Shown: piece after piece, positions 34,261 to 46,440 of the stretch
How positions within the stretch are numbered: the stretch's first letter is position 1
Layout of the letters: each line of letters opens with the position of its first letter
Assembly (NCBI GenBank): GCA_013397795.1
Contig: VZTJ01001761.1
Location: forward strand, 436,749 to 500,748
DNA length: 64,000 bases
Direction: 5' to 3'
DNA from: Orthonyx spaldingii
Taxonomy: Eukaryota > Chordata > Aves > Passeriformes > Orthonychidae
The notes under the pieces: generated by a model
The model's database searches: none
What the model saw: only the letters and a program-made list of their open reading frames with translations
What the model was told of the DNA's origin: nothing
Program-made: the position numbers and the translations under genes

Positions 34261-36689
34261 ATAAAGGCACACAGAGCTTCTCTTCATCATCCATCCTTAT
34301 CTAGGGCTATGAAATAACTCCTGAAGGGGTCACCACCAGGTATGTTTGGGTTTTTCACCCTCCTGAATATAATGTGGTACAAAATCTGCTGCTAATACCA
34401 AGGCTCTGACTTTGTTTGTATAAAACAAAGGGAAGTACAAACAGAGAACAAACAAGGTGGTCTATGCCCTTGAGAGCGTCTCTGTTTCATTGTAATCATT
34501 TCCCTTCCGCGTTTGTCACTCTCACAGTGCTCCACTGTGCCGGGACATGTGAGCCTGACTGACAGCTGGCAACAAATACATGAAAAAATTATGTAGAAAA
34601 AGAGAAGTGGGACTGGTTGTTTCCATTGCCCAGGATAAATAAAATGCAGAAGCTAAACAGCCAGCATGGAACAATGGCTTTCGAATTAGGGCTTTTTTCC
34701 AGTTGTTTAAGCTTAATGACCAGAGGTGGTGATGGTAGCAAAAGTGAACACCCATCTGCAATCTACTGATTAATCGACTGTAAATCTGTGCCCATTTAAA
34801 TGTAGAAGAAAGTCACTTTATTTACATCTCTTAAAACATCCATCCTCAAGGTATCCTGTGAGGTAAAGCACTTACTCTACCAAAATTTGACTGAAGAGGA
34901 CCAAAAGCCTCTGGGTCTGAGCACATCTACATGAAGCTGCTGTTACTGCTGGCATCAGGATCAGCCAGGCAGAGACCTTCCTGGAGCAGAACCTCCTGGA
35001 CTTCAGATGCCCACAGACCAACACCTGGAAATGGCGCTTTCCCACCAAGACCGTACAATCTTCACAGACAAAAGGGGACAACAGATAAAGAAAAGATGTA
35101 ATTTCCCACACTTTACCTGGAGGGCAAAAAGACTACAGGGATGAAGTGTCTTGCCCATGATGGTGATGGGGTGAGTCTGTGGCAGAGCTGTGAAATACCT
35201 TTGTGTGTCCTGAGCTCAGCCAAAGTGCTTTAACTCCATCCTTCACACTGGAATTAAGTGATTAATATTAATCTTACAGCTGGTATAAATACAGTTATGT
35301 ACATGCTGGGTTTAATACAGTTTATACAAGAGGCAGCTCTTACCTGTAATTTTTCTATCAGGCTGGACTTTCTGTAAGATTAGTACTTGTAGTTTAATGT
35401 TATCCTCCCACTCCCAGGTGAAATATGGACAGAGAGCAGTTCAAATAGTGCCAGTTGATTTCTGGTACTCCCAAGCTTTGCCACTCTTTGCCAGCAGTTT
35501 CTGTTGAAAGTGTGTATTACTTCTCACTGCTCCCTGAAACATCCTACACACTGTAGTAGCTCATGTGTTGCTTTGTTGTTTGGGGTTTTTTTAGGCCACA
35601 ACTTATCAGGGAAGTTTAGCAGTGTAAGATCAGGAGGAAGCTGCCAGCTTCCAAAGCAAAACATAAATGCTAAGTAGACTTCAAATATGAGAGCAGAGGT
35701 GGGAGGGAGGCATGTCCACGATCCATTTGACAGGGGATTTCTTTCCTGTGAAATTATTCTTCCCCTTCTCCTTCTCCGGGATCTTTTCTCTTTGGGATCT
35801 GTACAAAGAGTCGGGGAAATTCTGCCAGCCTGATGGGAGTGGTGGGAAACCAGCCCCTGTTCAATGAGTTTGGGAACCTTCCCGTGGGCAGGCCAGGAGA
35901 CTGAAGACTGTTGCCCCTGTCCTTACAGCTGCTGAAGCTGCCATGAGGTGTTCCCACCTGGAAAAGACCTGCCAGTTATCCCTCAGCCAGTGCAGGACTG
36001 GATGTCTGCCCCTGTGCTGGGCTGGAGGGACAATCTGTGAGGGCAGGAAGGGAATTCAGCCTTGTTCCTCTTGGACTGGCTGTCCCAAGTGTCCCATTGT
36101 GCTTTACAGGAGTGCCATAGGATGCGGGGGTGCCCCGGCCGTGCAGCTGTGGCCGCCGTGGCCACGTGCCCAACAGGAAGCATCCTGAGACAATGGAATT
36201 CACTGCACACGTATGTTCTTTGTTGGTGGCTGTGCTGGAAACAGTGACCTGAGCGAGGCAGTTTTGATGTCCCCTCGCTGCAGCCTCCGCTCCCCTCCCC
36301 TCGCCTTGTGAGTGATTCATGCAGAAAGCTCCAAATCATTCCCCAGGGACAAAATTAATAAGGGCCCCCTCACCTTTCCTCTACATTCATGCATTAGAGT
36401 CTGAGATCTGCTGTGCTCTCGCTGCAGTTTGAAATGGAAAGGCAATCACTTCCCCGGAGTCCCAGGTAATTGCTTCATCTGCTTGTGCCTGCCTGTACCT
36501 CTGCCAGGCAAGGGGATGTGCACAGGCTCCTCTGAAGAGGGTTTTAATGGCATTTTTCTACTGCATACCAAAAAATCAGGAGCTTCTCCCCTCCCCCTTC
36601 CCCTTCTCTACTTTGCTTGCTCTGAAAGAAAACAGAAACAAAATAAAAGTTGTGTTTACAGCACGGCGCTGGTGGTACAGTTATTCCAC

Positions 36690-37130
36690 AGGGAAAACCT
36701 GATATATCCACCTATTGTCTGAGCCCCTACCAAGAGCCCTTCGTCAACGAGGCAGTTACGAAAACAGGTATCCTTCCTCAGAGATTGATGCGATATTTGC
36801 GTCGGATATTTCCTGCCATGCAGCACAGACTGTTTGTGCCGGTGGACAAGTGAGAAATGCGGCTCTGCAGCGGGGGGAAGGACCGTTGCAACACGCCTTT
36901 ATTGTCCCCCTCTGGAACGGCACATTCAATTCGTTTTCCATCCATCCATCCCTGCAAATACATTTCCTATAATTGCTGCTCTGTCAGATGCGCTGTAACC
37001 CGTCCCCTCCTACGTCAGCTGCATTGTTGTCACCCCCCTCCGATGTCAGGAAAACTGTAATCCTGCTCTTACGTTACTCGGGAGCTGCGTCTCTGGCATT
37101 TCCAATTGCATTCGCCCGGAGTCAGGCAGG
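36690..37130. other. Possible conserved non-coding block
   Basis: Non-repetitive stretch with more CpG than the surroundings, without being a GC-rich island (ACGAGGCAGTTACGAAAAC, GATGCGATATTTGCGTCGG). It also has a CRE-like TACGTCAG at 37011-37018. No ORF looks genuine. Retained CpGs in AT-balanced DNA can mark a constrained enhancer, but conservation cannot be tested here. Confidence 0.3.
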
Positions 37131-38742
37131 GCAGGGACGCAGAACAAAGCACCACTTTCTGGACCACGAATGTCATGAGTCCTCTGGTGTGCACGTGGGT
37201 TGTTTGGAGCTAAATGTGTTTTACACACTGGGAGGCTGGCATTCTGCAGTCACACACCACACAAAGGTTCCCATTGGTGCCGGGTGTGAGGAGCTCAGCA
37301 GAATTTTTGGGTGGCGTTGAATCATGCACGATGCATTCTTACACACTGGGTCTGCACGTGGGCTGTGATGGAGGGGAAGACAAAAAATAACATTTCAGAG
37401 GAGAAAGGGTTAGCAAAATTCCTGCTTTGTGCGTCCCAACTGATGAAATGACTGCAGTGAAGCAGGAGTGGGGGAGGCGGGTGGGCTCACAGCCTGTGAG
37501 TGGGACACCAAGACAATCTATTTTCAAACATGCACACGTGTGTTACGCTCCAGCCCCAGGGCTGAGCAAGAACCTATGAACAGTAACACATGGGAAATTT
37601 CTTATGTGCAATTCTTGGCACAAGCCAGCCCTGAGTTTCCAGGGAAGCAAAGTACAGGGCATATGGCATCTAAATATATGCCGTCATGGATGACAAGAAA
37701 CATGGAAGAACTTTTTGGATGAGGTTGTTTGTTGACATCCTGAAAATATCTTTCACAAGACAGATACTGACAAGACAACTCAAAAGCAGATGGTTCTCCA
37801 GTGATGGTTTCACAAGAGCTATAAGTTTGGGGTGAAGTAAGCAGTTTGTGCTACTGGAGCAGATTGATTGTGACTCCTCAAATAGGAAACCAGATGTTCA
37901 TGCTTCAGCTGGAGCTACTCCCCTTGGTATGCAGCTGATACAACCAGAGAGCACACGGCTTTGTCCTCACACTCAGCAGGACATGCTGTCTTCAAAAAGT
38001 CTTCCTGTTGCAGGCTCTTGATAATTTTTTGGGTTGGCTTAAACTGTTTCCTCTCTGTCGATACCCGTCACCTCTCAGAAGATCGGTGACACAGATTCTC
38101 TTTCCCTGCTTAATTTATGCTTTTCAGTTGGGCAGATGGTTCCCCACTCTTGTTGGACGTACCAAGGAGCAAACCCTTACAATTAAATCTGCCACTGCTC
38201 ATCTTGGTGGTTAAGATCGATAGGTGTCTTGGTCTAAAGAGATGCCTTTTAGGAGGTGTTCTGATTATGTGAGCATAGCAAGATCATATTCTGTGGGTAT
38301 TTATTTTAAAGAATAGCACTTCTACAAGCATTAGATGTAGAGAGTCAGATTAAGAAGAGACCTAGTTATGCAGAAATTCTCACTGCAAGCAAGGGTGAGA
38401 AAGTCAGGAACTGAACTCATCTGAAAATTTTGGTTAGATGCTTCCACAGGAGCTGAGATCTGTGACGTGAATTCCTCCAGGCAGCATGTTCCTACTGTGG
38501 TAAGTCATGTCATTTATGTCAGCAGCATGGCTTTTTGGGCTGAAAGCCTCTAAATGCTGTAATTTGTAATGGAAGGAGGAAGAGTGTGAGGAAGGAGAAC
38601 AAAACAGGTATAGATTTGCAGTGAGTTCCAGGGCAAAACCTCTTCTGGTGGGTCTGTGTGAGGATGCCCCACCCTGTAGCTGCAGATGGCACATCCCATC
38701 TGGGGGAATGATGTGGGATTGAGGGAACTGGTGGTAATAAGG

Positions 38743-38873
38743 TGTATAGTCTGCAAGGCATCCAGATACATCTTGTCAGAAATAAGGACAATCTCCAGTC
38801 CAGGATCGAAAGCAAAAGTAAGTTTATTGACAAAAAAAAANTGTATAGTCTGCAAGGCATCCAGATACATCTT
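38743..38873. repeat. 32-bp exact direct repeat flanking a 67-base segment with one N
   Basis: Copies at 38743-38774 and 38842-38873 are identical (TGTATAGTCTGCAAGGCATC and on to CATCTT). Between them, the minus strand reads GTCAATAAACTTACTTTTGC after an A/T run, with an AATAAA. The single N at 38841 marks an uncertain junction. Options are a tandem unit of about 99 bp, a fragment of a minus-strand LTR, or an unmerged contig overlap. Confidence 0.6.
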
Positions 38874-41800
38874 TTTTCTTTACTGTGTGCCAATAAAAAC
38901 TAATGCAATGGCCAAACCTTTCCATAGATTCGTTAAGAAGAGATACTAGATAAGAAAGTCAATGTATTTTCATGTTCCTTCCTTTGACAGCATGAAATTA
39001 TTCTGCTGGTTTGTAATATCAAAGGCAGTCTAACCTGGGATTTGAGGCTTTAGCCTGCTAGGGATATTGATAAATATTTTCCTCAGACAAAAAGTAAGTC
39101 TCTCACCTCTGAAATCAAAGGGATAAGCCATAAAGGGATATGTGCCCTCTCTGTTACCAGTAGAAGGTACTTTTGGGAAAAGTGGAATGCTTTTGGGAAA
39201 GTGGAACAAGCTGCCTTACAGGACATGTATTGAATTGGGTAAATACAAGCTTGTTGTTTAGTTGGGGCAAAGTACAGGATGGAGCAACACTCATCACTAC
39301 AAGAAGGATGGAGCTGTGGTGAGAACATCTATTACTGCATCTTCACAAGACAGAAAGGTTTTCAGAAACTCTTTTTGTTTGGTTTTTTTGCTGTTTTTCA
39401 TGAACAGGAGTCTTGTTAAATAACAAAGCAGCCACATGATCATTCAGAGAGAATGTACTCATGCAGCAACCTTTATGGAAGGCAAATACTGGTTTGGGAA
39501 TCAGGAGTTAGAAAAAAATGCCAAGGCCAAACCTGATGGGAAATGAATAGCAAAGTCATGATCAGAGTGCAGTTCACTGGTTGCTCCAGTGCCAGCCACT
39601 GAAGCCATTCACTGAGGAATTTCCAGTGATAACAAACTCTCTCTGCATCCACCTTCATCAGCAGACAGAAAGACAGTTTCTCCTGGACACATTGTAATGG
39701 CAAACTGTTTGCCTGGCATTAGAAGAAAGCAGAGTGGAGTTTATGTGCACCAGTATATCATCATGTCCTGACATAGAAGGAGCAACATTCCTGCACTGCC
39801 CCAGCAAATATCACCAGCAAGGACAGGGAAGCTTTGCAGAAGCATCACCAGCGCAGGCTGCTGTCCTTTACAGCCCCATCAACGAATTGTTTTGTATAAA
39901 ATCCATTAGTGAACACAATAAAACCACAGCGAGCCATTAACCAGTCGTCTTAATAAACTAAGACGACAAAGGCTGGGTCCTATCCTGGAGGAATGGCAGC
40001 AACTTTTCCTCACTGGAGGAGCACGAGAGAGCTGGAGACTTGTGCTGGATACATGGTGTGTCTTGTTTGACAGGACCTTCACAGCCAAACTGGTCCACTG
40101 GCCATGAGTTTAAGTCTAGACTCTGTCCCAGTGCAGTCCTGGTGTGAGGGGGATGCTGCACTGGTCGGCTCCGGCATCCATCCCACTGCTGCTGCCCACT
40201 GCTTTCAATCCTGCTCAAGGCATCCTTGAGAGGACATTTCACCACACTCCTAGCTGGCTCCAACAGGGCACTCCTACCCACAACATGGATGCTTTCTTGG
40301 AATGGCAGACCTCTCAAAAAAGATAGAAAGAAGAGAGGGGGAAAAAAAAGCTTTAAACAAAAGAAAATCATCAGTGACCCCTGCTGGACACAGACACAGG
40401 TATTCCTATTGGGCTTCCCAGTGGCCCAAGTGTCGGTGGAATGTGTGCCTGGCTGAAGTCCTTGGGAGAGGAATAGCATCTGTCACACTAGAACAAAAAA
40501 AAAAACAAAAGAAGGTGGAAGAAAGTTAAAAGGTAAAATTGTAACATTTACCCTGTTTCAGAGTTTTACAGAATCTCGCATTTTCCCCTCCACCTCAGTT
40601 GTTTCTGCCATTTGCCAGCAAGCACAGTCTGCCCAGCAGCCGGGACCTGCTCCAGGAGAGCCCTTTCCTGCCACCCTTGACCCTTCCCTTGCTGCCTGCT
40701 GTCTCCATGGGCTCCAATCACTCCTGCCAAGGCCAAGCATGGGAAGATCTCTGTACCACACCTTACCAGCTGCTTCTCCCAGAAAAAGTCCTTGCCCTAG
40801 TCTCCAGGATCTTCTCACAGTGGGAGTCTTTGTTTAGGCATGCAGGTTGCTGGAAGGGACCCTAAGCTTTCCTTCACATTTTTTAAAGCCAGCTCTGGAT
40901 GTCCAGGCAGAAGCAAGCCAACTGGCCATTCATCCCTTCCTCCATCCCTCCTGGCCCTGGGGGCAGCCTAAGGGGAAGTGTTCCTCCCAGGGCTCCCAAA
41001 AGGCTCATCTTTGTCTCCCAGAGGCTCCCTGGCTGATGCAGTTGATCATCCTTGAAAGCCCTCGCAGCTGTCGAGTCTTTCACTCGCTCTGGAGCCAGGA
41101 TAGCTGGTGTGCTCCAGGTCCAAAATAGTTTAGGACAACTGCATCCTGTCCACCTAAAAGTGCCCAGCAGGTTCTGGTGGATGGCCCCCAGCAGCTGCTC
41201 AGTGTTTCCATGTGCTGTGCAACAGCTGGATTTCCGAAGGGGAGAAGGGACTCCTGTAACGTGGACAGTTGTCTCAACTGCCTTGGAAAGAAACAATACA
41301 CTCTCTGTCCTGGCTTGACTGAAAATGCCCTCAGCCAGTGCTAAGCGTGCCAAAACCATAATTACCTCATCTTCCTTGTTCTCCTGGAATCACCGAGAGC
41401 TGTTTTTTATAGGTGATAATAGCAGTGCAGCTGCTTCTGACGTCTCCATTCCTTGAATCCAAAGAAATCTCCTACCTGCTCTGTAATTGTGTGCTAACTG
41501 CCTGATTTGTGTATTCTGCCTGATTTGAGGCCACTGGGCTTTTGGCTGCAGCATCATCCTGTGCTCAGAGGTAATGGAAGCAGGTGGACATCGCCACCAG
41601 AAAGCAGATTGTGGCGGTGTGATCTTCAGTTTCCAAAGCTGCAGCGCTTTTCTGCGTAAGCAGCCCCACGCAGTCAGCAGAGCAATGTATCCTCATTATT
41701 CACCCTGCTAAAAAGATGAAGTGTCTGCAAAATCTGGCAGACTGTGTGCACAGGATTTGGACAAGTTCTGGTAGGGCCCTGGGGACCCCTCCAGAGTGGG

Positions 41801-43689
41801 TGTGGTGAGCCTGGAGAGGGTTGCCTGCCCACCCCCTGGGTTGGATTTTCTGCTCAGTGACCAGAGTTGGGTTTTGACTTCAATTAATCTATGTACTAAA
41901 GGAAAACAAACAACAAACAAACAAAAGACTTTGCATTTTGGGCACTTTCCACCTCTCTAACTGCTGTGATCCAACATTCTCCTCCCTCCTCTCCCAGCTC
42001 CTGGGGAAAGAGCTTTTATAGCAAGTGGTCATGTCACCACAAAGATGTGTTTGCCAGGTCACTAAACAGCAGTGACATAGGAATATGCAAACAGGCTGAA
42101 TTTCTGCTTTAATAACTAGAGAGTTTGAACAAATACAGGTGAAGAAGAGTATGAGCCCTCTGCTTCCACCATAACCCCAGCACCAAAGGCCCTGCTGGCT
42201 CAAGGGACTGACACACATGTCTGTGGGGAGGAACATCCTTTTTGCAGTGAAAGAGTAAGTCCTGAAGGAGAACTGATTCATGGATCAGGCTTCCCTGACA
42301 CACAGTCTTTGCAGAAGGAACAAGCCCCTCAGTCCCAGGTTGTGAGGAGGGGCCCAGTGCAGTAAATGAGCCCCAGACGGGCACTCAGAGGTGAAGAACA
42401 ATGATAATAGGTGAAGAAGGGCACACAGATCTGCCAGTCCGTGCTGCTAGCTCACACCATGGGTCTGTTTTGGACTGCTCCAGCTGGGTGTCTCCAACCC
42501 AGGTCTGCCTGAGAGGAAGCTAATTCTGCACAGTGGAAAAATGAGTGAGCAAGTGCTCCACATGATCAGTTTGTGGCTTTTTTTGGGTTTTTTTGTGTGT
42601 CAGGATGAGTGCCACAGGCTCTTAGGTGCTCTTGCTGGCTGAAAGCAGTGGGCAACTACCCAGTTTTCAGGGTCTGATGCACATCCCAGAGAAATCCCTA
42701 CTGACTCAGCAGACCCAGGGCTGGCTGCTGACTTCCCCTCCCCTGCACATGAGGGGTGTTTAATGTCTGCTCTGTGCTAAACAGTGAAAACGAACGCTTC
42801 CCTGATAATTGCACTCGGGAAGGAGTAACATTATAGTCAAGGCATCCTGCAGAAACACCATGAGTCAAAGGAGAGGTAATTCCAAGACAATCTTGGTGTT
42901 AGCTGGGGTCCAAGCTGTGAGGATCTTGCGCAGCTCTGAGCAGACAGAACCCAGCAGGGCTGTAATTTTGAGTCTGTCATCCTTTATTTTCCCTTTTTTG
43001 TACAAAGTTGTGCCAGGTCTGAACCCCAGGCCAGGCTTGTTGCTTTCCCTGTGTTCTCAGGGGTAGAAGTACCCTTTGGATACACAGCTTGCATCATTAG
43101 TCACAGACTTTGATCCTTCTGCTCCCATTTCCTCTGTGGCAAGAGCCCAATCTCTCTCTTTCTGACACCACTCTGCAGGGCTCAGTCCTTTCACCACCAC
43201 ACTGAAGAGCATTGCAATGTTTCCAATAGCTCCTCAGGAACCCAGTGAACCCAGTGCAGATGGAGATGCCCAAAATATTCCTGTATGGATGTGGTAATGA
43301 CATCCAAACTTTGCTGGGCAGAAAATGCAGCAGGGCTGGTGTAATGCTCCTGGAGGGCTGGCACATGAAATGGGCAGATCTCTGCACCATGCAAGCTTCA
43401 CTAATGGGTTGGACATGTCAGGTAGGTGGGCTGGGCACAAAGCCTCATGCACTTAATCTGTCTCCCAAATCAGAAACTTCCTGTGCTGGGGGTTGTGTCT
43501 CATGGGCAAAGAGTGAAGCTTGTCTTGGTTCTTTACAAATACCACATTGGCAGCTGGCATTTCCAATGGCCAGAACTTCAAAAGGACAAGCCAAGGAGTT
43601 GGAGTTCTTTGGCAGAGGCACAGGGGGTGTCATGGTGGAGGTGCACAGGGAGAGGAAGAGAGGCAGCAGAAATGGCTTGCAAGAGGGAA

Positions 43690-43920
43690 ATTCTGATTAG
43701 GTGCTAGAAAAAGTTCTCTCCCTATGAGGGTGGTCACACACTGGACCAGATTGACCAGAGATGCTGTGTAATCTGCAGCCTTAGAGATACTCAGAGCTCA
43801 GCGGAACAATTCCCTGAGATGTTTGAACTATGCTGGCCGTGCTTTGAGCAGGGGCTGGGACCAGATGCCATCCAAAGGCCTGCCAGACATGCTCAAGTCA
43901 ATGGTTTCATGATGCTGTGG
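43690..43920 (+). mobile_element. Diverged CR1-like LINE fragment
   Basis: GAAAAAGTTCTCTCCCTATGA with GGGTGGTCACACACTGGACC and later GGGACCAGATGCCATCCAAAG matches the order of the CR1 3' region, but with strong divergence. Confidence 0.55.
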
Positions 43921-44948
43921 CAATGCCAGCCAGGTCTCAGTGACTGAAGAAGGCACCCTGAGGATGGAGATTGAGCTAAATTCTCCTCGGCTTTATAACT
44001 CTTAAATGAGACAGTGCAAAAATCCTCTCACTCACCTCGGGGACTGCAGGGAGCTACTCTGCATCAGGGACCCTCAAGGCTGTATCTGCTCGTGCTTGTC
44101 TCTAAGCTGCAATTTTATTAGCACAGGGTTTCTCTCCTGGCTGAGAGCTTATCCACAAGAAACACAGCTCCAATCAGCCCTGGAACATGCAGCTCCCGTT
44201 CAGCAGCTGACATTTCAGGGGGAAGTCACAAAGCCATTGGGACCCAGCAGCAGCACTTTGTGGTCAGGGCACAGAGCTGTGGGAAACCCATCTGCCTCTC
44301 TCAGACCAAGTGAGCTGTCCCACCACACAAGGAAGCTTCTCAACTCCCAGGTCATCCTCTCCTTGGCTCCTGGCTATTTTAAAGAGCCTGTGGAAAGGGG
44401 AACAACTCCAGCATGAGGGACTGGGAGCAATGCACCCCCCAAGAGCACAGAAACACAGTCAGGGTGCTGTGGAGGAGGCTGGAGATGTCATTTCCCTCGA
44501 GGGGTGAAGCAGTGGGATCTGCATCGCCCACATCCTGTGCCACAGCCCTCACCTCCTGCCCGTGTCCTGCCACATCTGCAGCAGGAGGGGGGCAGACACC
44601 TGGGGGTTTGCTGAGGAGCAGACAAGGGGCTCCATCCCATGCCAAACTCACTGCTCTGTTCTGCTGCCAGGAGAACAAACCAATGGGTACCTCCAGAAGG
44701 AGGGAAACGGGGGCACAGCAATGCCCAACACACCTTAGGCAGAGAGCAAACAAGAGAGAGGGAGGTGAGCAGGATTTATGGCTGTGACCTTGAGGCTTTC
44801 AGCACATCTTGCTCTATACAGGGGATAGTTTTCTTTGACACAGTTGCAACACTGCAATAACCTCCTGCACTCAGGAACAGAGGGCGGGGGCATGCCTGTG
44901 TGCTTTGAAATAAAAATCAAGCATCAAACTGGTGAGAATGAGATATTA

Positions 44949-44966
44949 AAAAAAAAAAAAAAAAAA
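44949..44966. repeat. A homopolymer
   Basis: About 18 A residues in intergenic DNA with no recognisable retroelement attached. Confidence 0.8.
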
Positions 44967-46092
44967 GGCGATGAAAAGCAGTAACATGAGAACACATTTT
45001 CACAGGAATTGCCTGCTCTTTCCCGTTGGGTCAGTGTATTTGCCCAGCACATAGACAACATTGCTCACACAACTCACGAGGAGATCTGACCAGCAGCAAA
45101 GGCTGCCTGGGTGGGGAGATATTTTTGTCCTAAGGCCTGAAAGAGGAGCAAACAATACTGAGCAGGGAGCATAGGTGAAAGGCAAGCTGAAGGAAGGCAG
45201 CTATGGAGCAGTGTGGGGAAGATGGGCCAGTTGCTCCACAGGTGAAAGCAAGACCAGAAGGAGCAGCCTGGAGAGATGGGGCGTGGGAGGCAGGAGCAGG
45301 AGCCAGAGATGAAGAGAGTGGAAGAAGAGATGAGCCTGTGGTGGTACCATGAGGAGAGGAAGAGTAGGAGGAAAGCCGAGCTGAGATGTGAGTAGAGGCT
45401 GCTCAGCCCAATGTTTTAAATGTCAGGATGAAGAGCTTGACCAAAGGTGGAAGGGAAGCGAGTGGGATGGCAGTGCAGGGAAGGGGCAGCTCCGCAGGCA
45501 GGGAGGGCACTGGCACTGCTGGGCCTGCTGTGCACAGCACAGGGTGAGGGCAGATGGAGAGGGCAAGGGAGGTGGCAGTGCAGGGCTCCCAGGGTGGTGG
45601 GAGACATCCTGAGAGGTGCTGGGCGCTGTGATGGTGGGAACAAGCGGCCCTTTCAGGGACCTCCTCAGTAAACAGGAAGGAGAAGATAAAGCTGCAGCCG
45701 GAGAGGCCACTTGGTTTCGAGGGAGATTTCCTCTGTCTTAGAAAGACCAGGGTATGCTTGCAGCTACACAGCCAAGCCTGAGGGAAGCACAGCCCATGGA
45801 TGGAGGGGAGGTCCTGCTGGGATCCTGTGCCAGGGAGTAACGTAGAGCAGGAGTGTGGGTGTAGCTCCCCACTCTGTCACACTGGCACTTTCTCAGTTCC
45901 TACTGCCACAAGCCTCCCTGATCTCAACCCCCCAGGGGGAGGACCCTCCTCAGCATTTTGAGATCAGCTTCACACATCTCAGCCACCAGAGGAGAAGGCT
46001 TCCCTCTTGTGATGGGTTCTTCCAGAGACCTACCATCCCAATGTGGTGACAATGCCACTCACACCTTGGGATGGCTTCCTCTGCCTGCACAG

Positions 46093-46440
46093 TTCCCACC
46101 CCATCCCACCCCATCCCACCCCACCCCACCCCATCCCACCCCNNNNNNNNNNNNNNNNNNNNNNNNNNNNNNNNNNNNNNNNNNNNNNNNNNNNNNNNNN
46201 NNNNNNNNNNNNNNNNNNNNNNNNNNNNNNNNNNNNNNNNNNNNNNNNNNNNNNNNNNNNNNNNNNNNNNNNNNNNNNNNNNNNNNNNNNNNNNNNNNNN
46301 NNNNNNNNNNNNNNNNNNNNNNNNNNNNNNNNNNNNNNNNNNNNNNNNNNNNNNNNNNNNNNNNNNNNNNNNNCCATCCCATCCCATCCCATCCCATCCC
46401 ATCCCATCCCATCCCATCCCATCCCATCCCATCCCATCCC
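46093..46440. repeat. ATCCC/GGGAT pentamer satellite with N gap
   Basis: Units of ATCCC and ACCCC on the left pass into uniform ATCCC on the right, with Ns at 46143-46373. The true length is unknown. Reading frames across it encode only Ser-His-Pro-Ile or Gly-Trp-Asp repeats and are artefacts. The minus strand has GGG every five bases and could form G-quadruplexes. Confidence 0.95.

Larger units (their letters stand above)
30676..43689. other. Right flank, proximal part: intergenic
   Basis: Upstream of SIK1. It contains the CR1 at 31180-31595, the TTA microsatellite, the orphan ORF at 32.9-33.2 kb, the T/G tract at 33.6 kb, two candidate conserved blocks and the direct repeat at 38.7 kb. The stretches 31596-32912, 34261-36689, 37131-38742 and 38874-43689 show no gene, RNA or repeat that I recognise. 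Confidence 0.65.

Noticed and set aside
46093..46440. CRISPR-like or telomeric array
   Set aside because: The unit is a five-base satellite without spacers; the window is eukaryotic and the unit is not TTAGGG.
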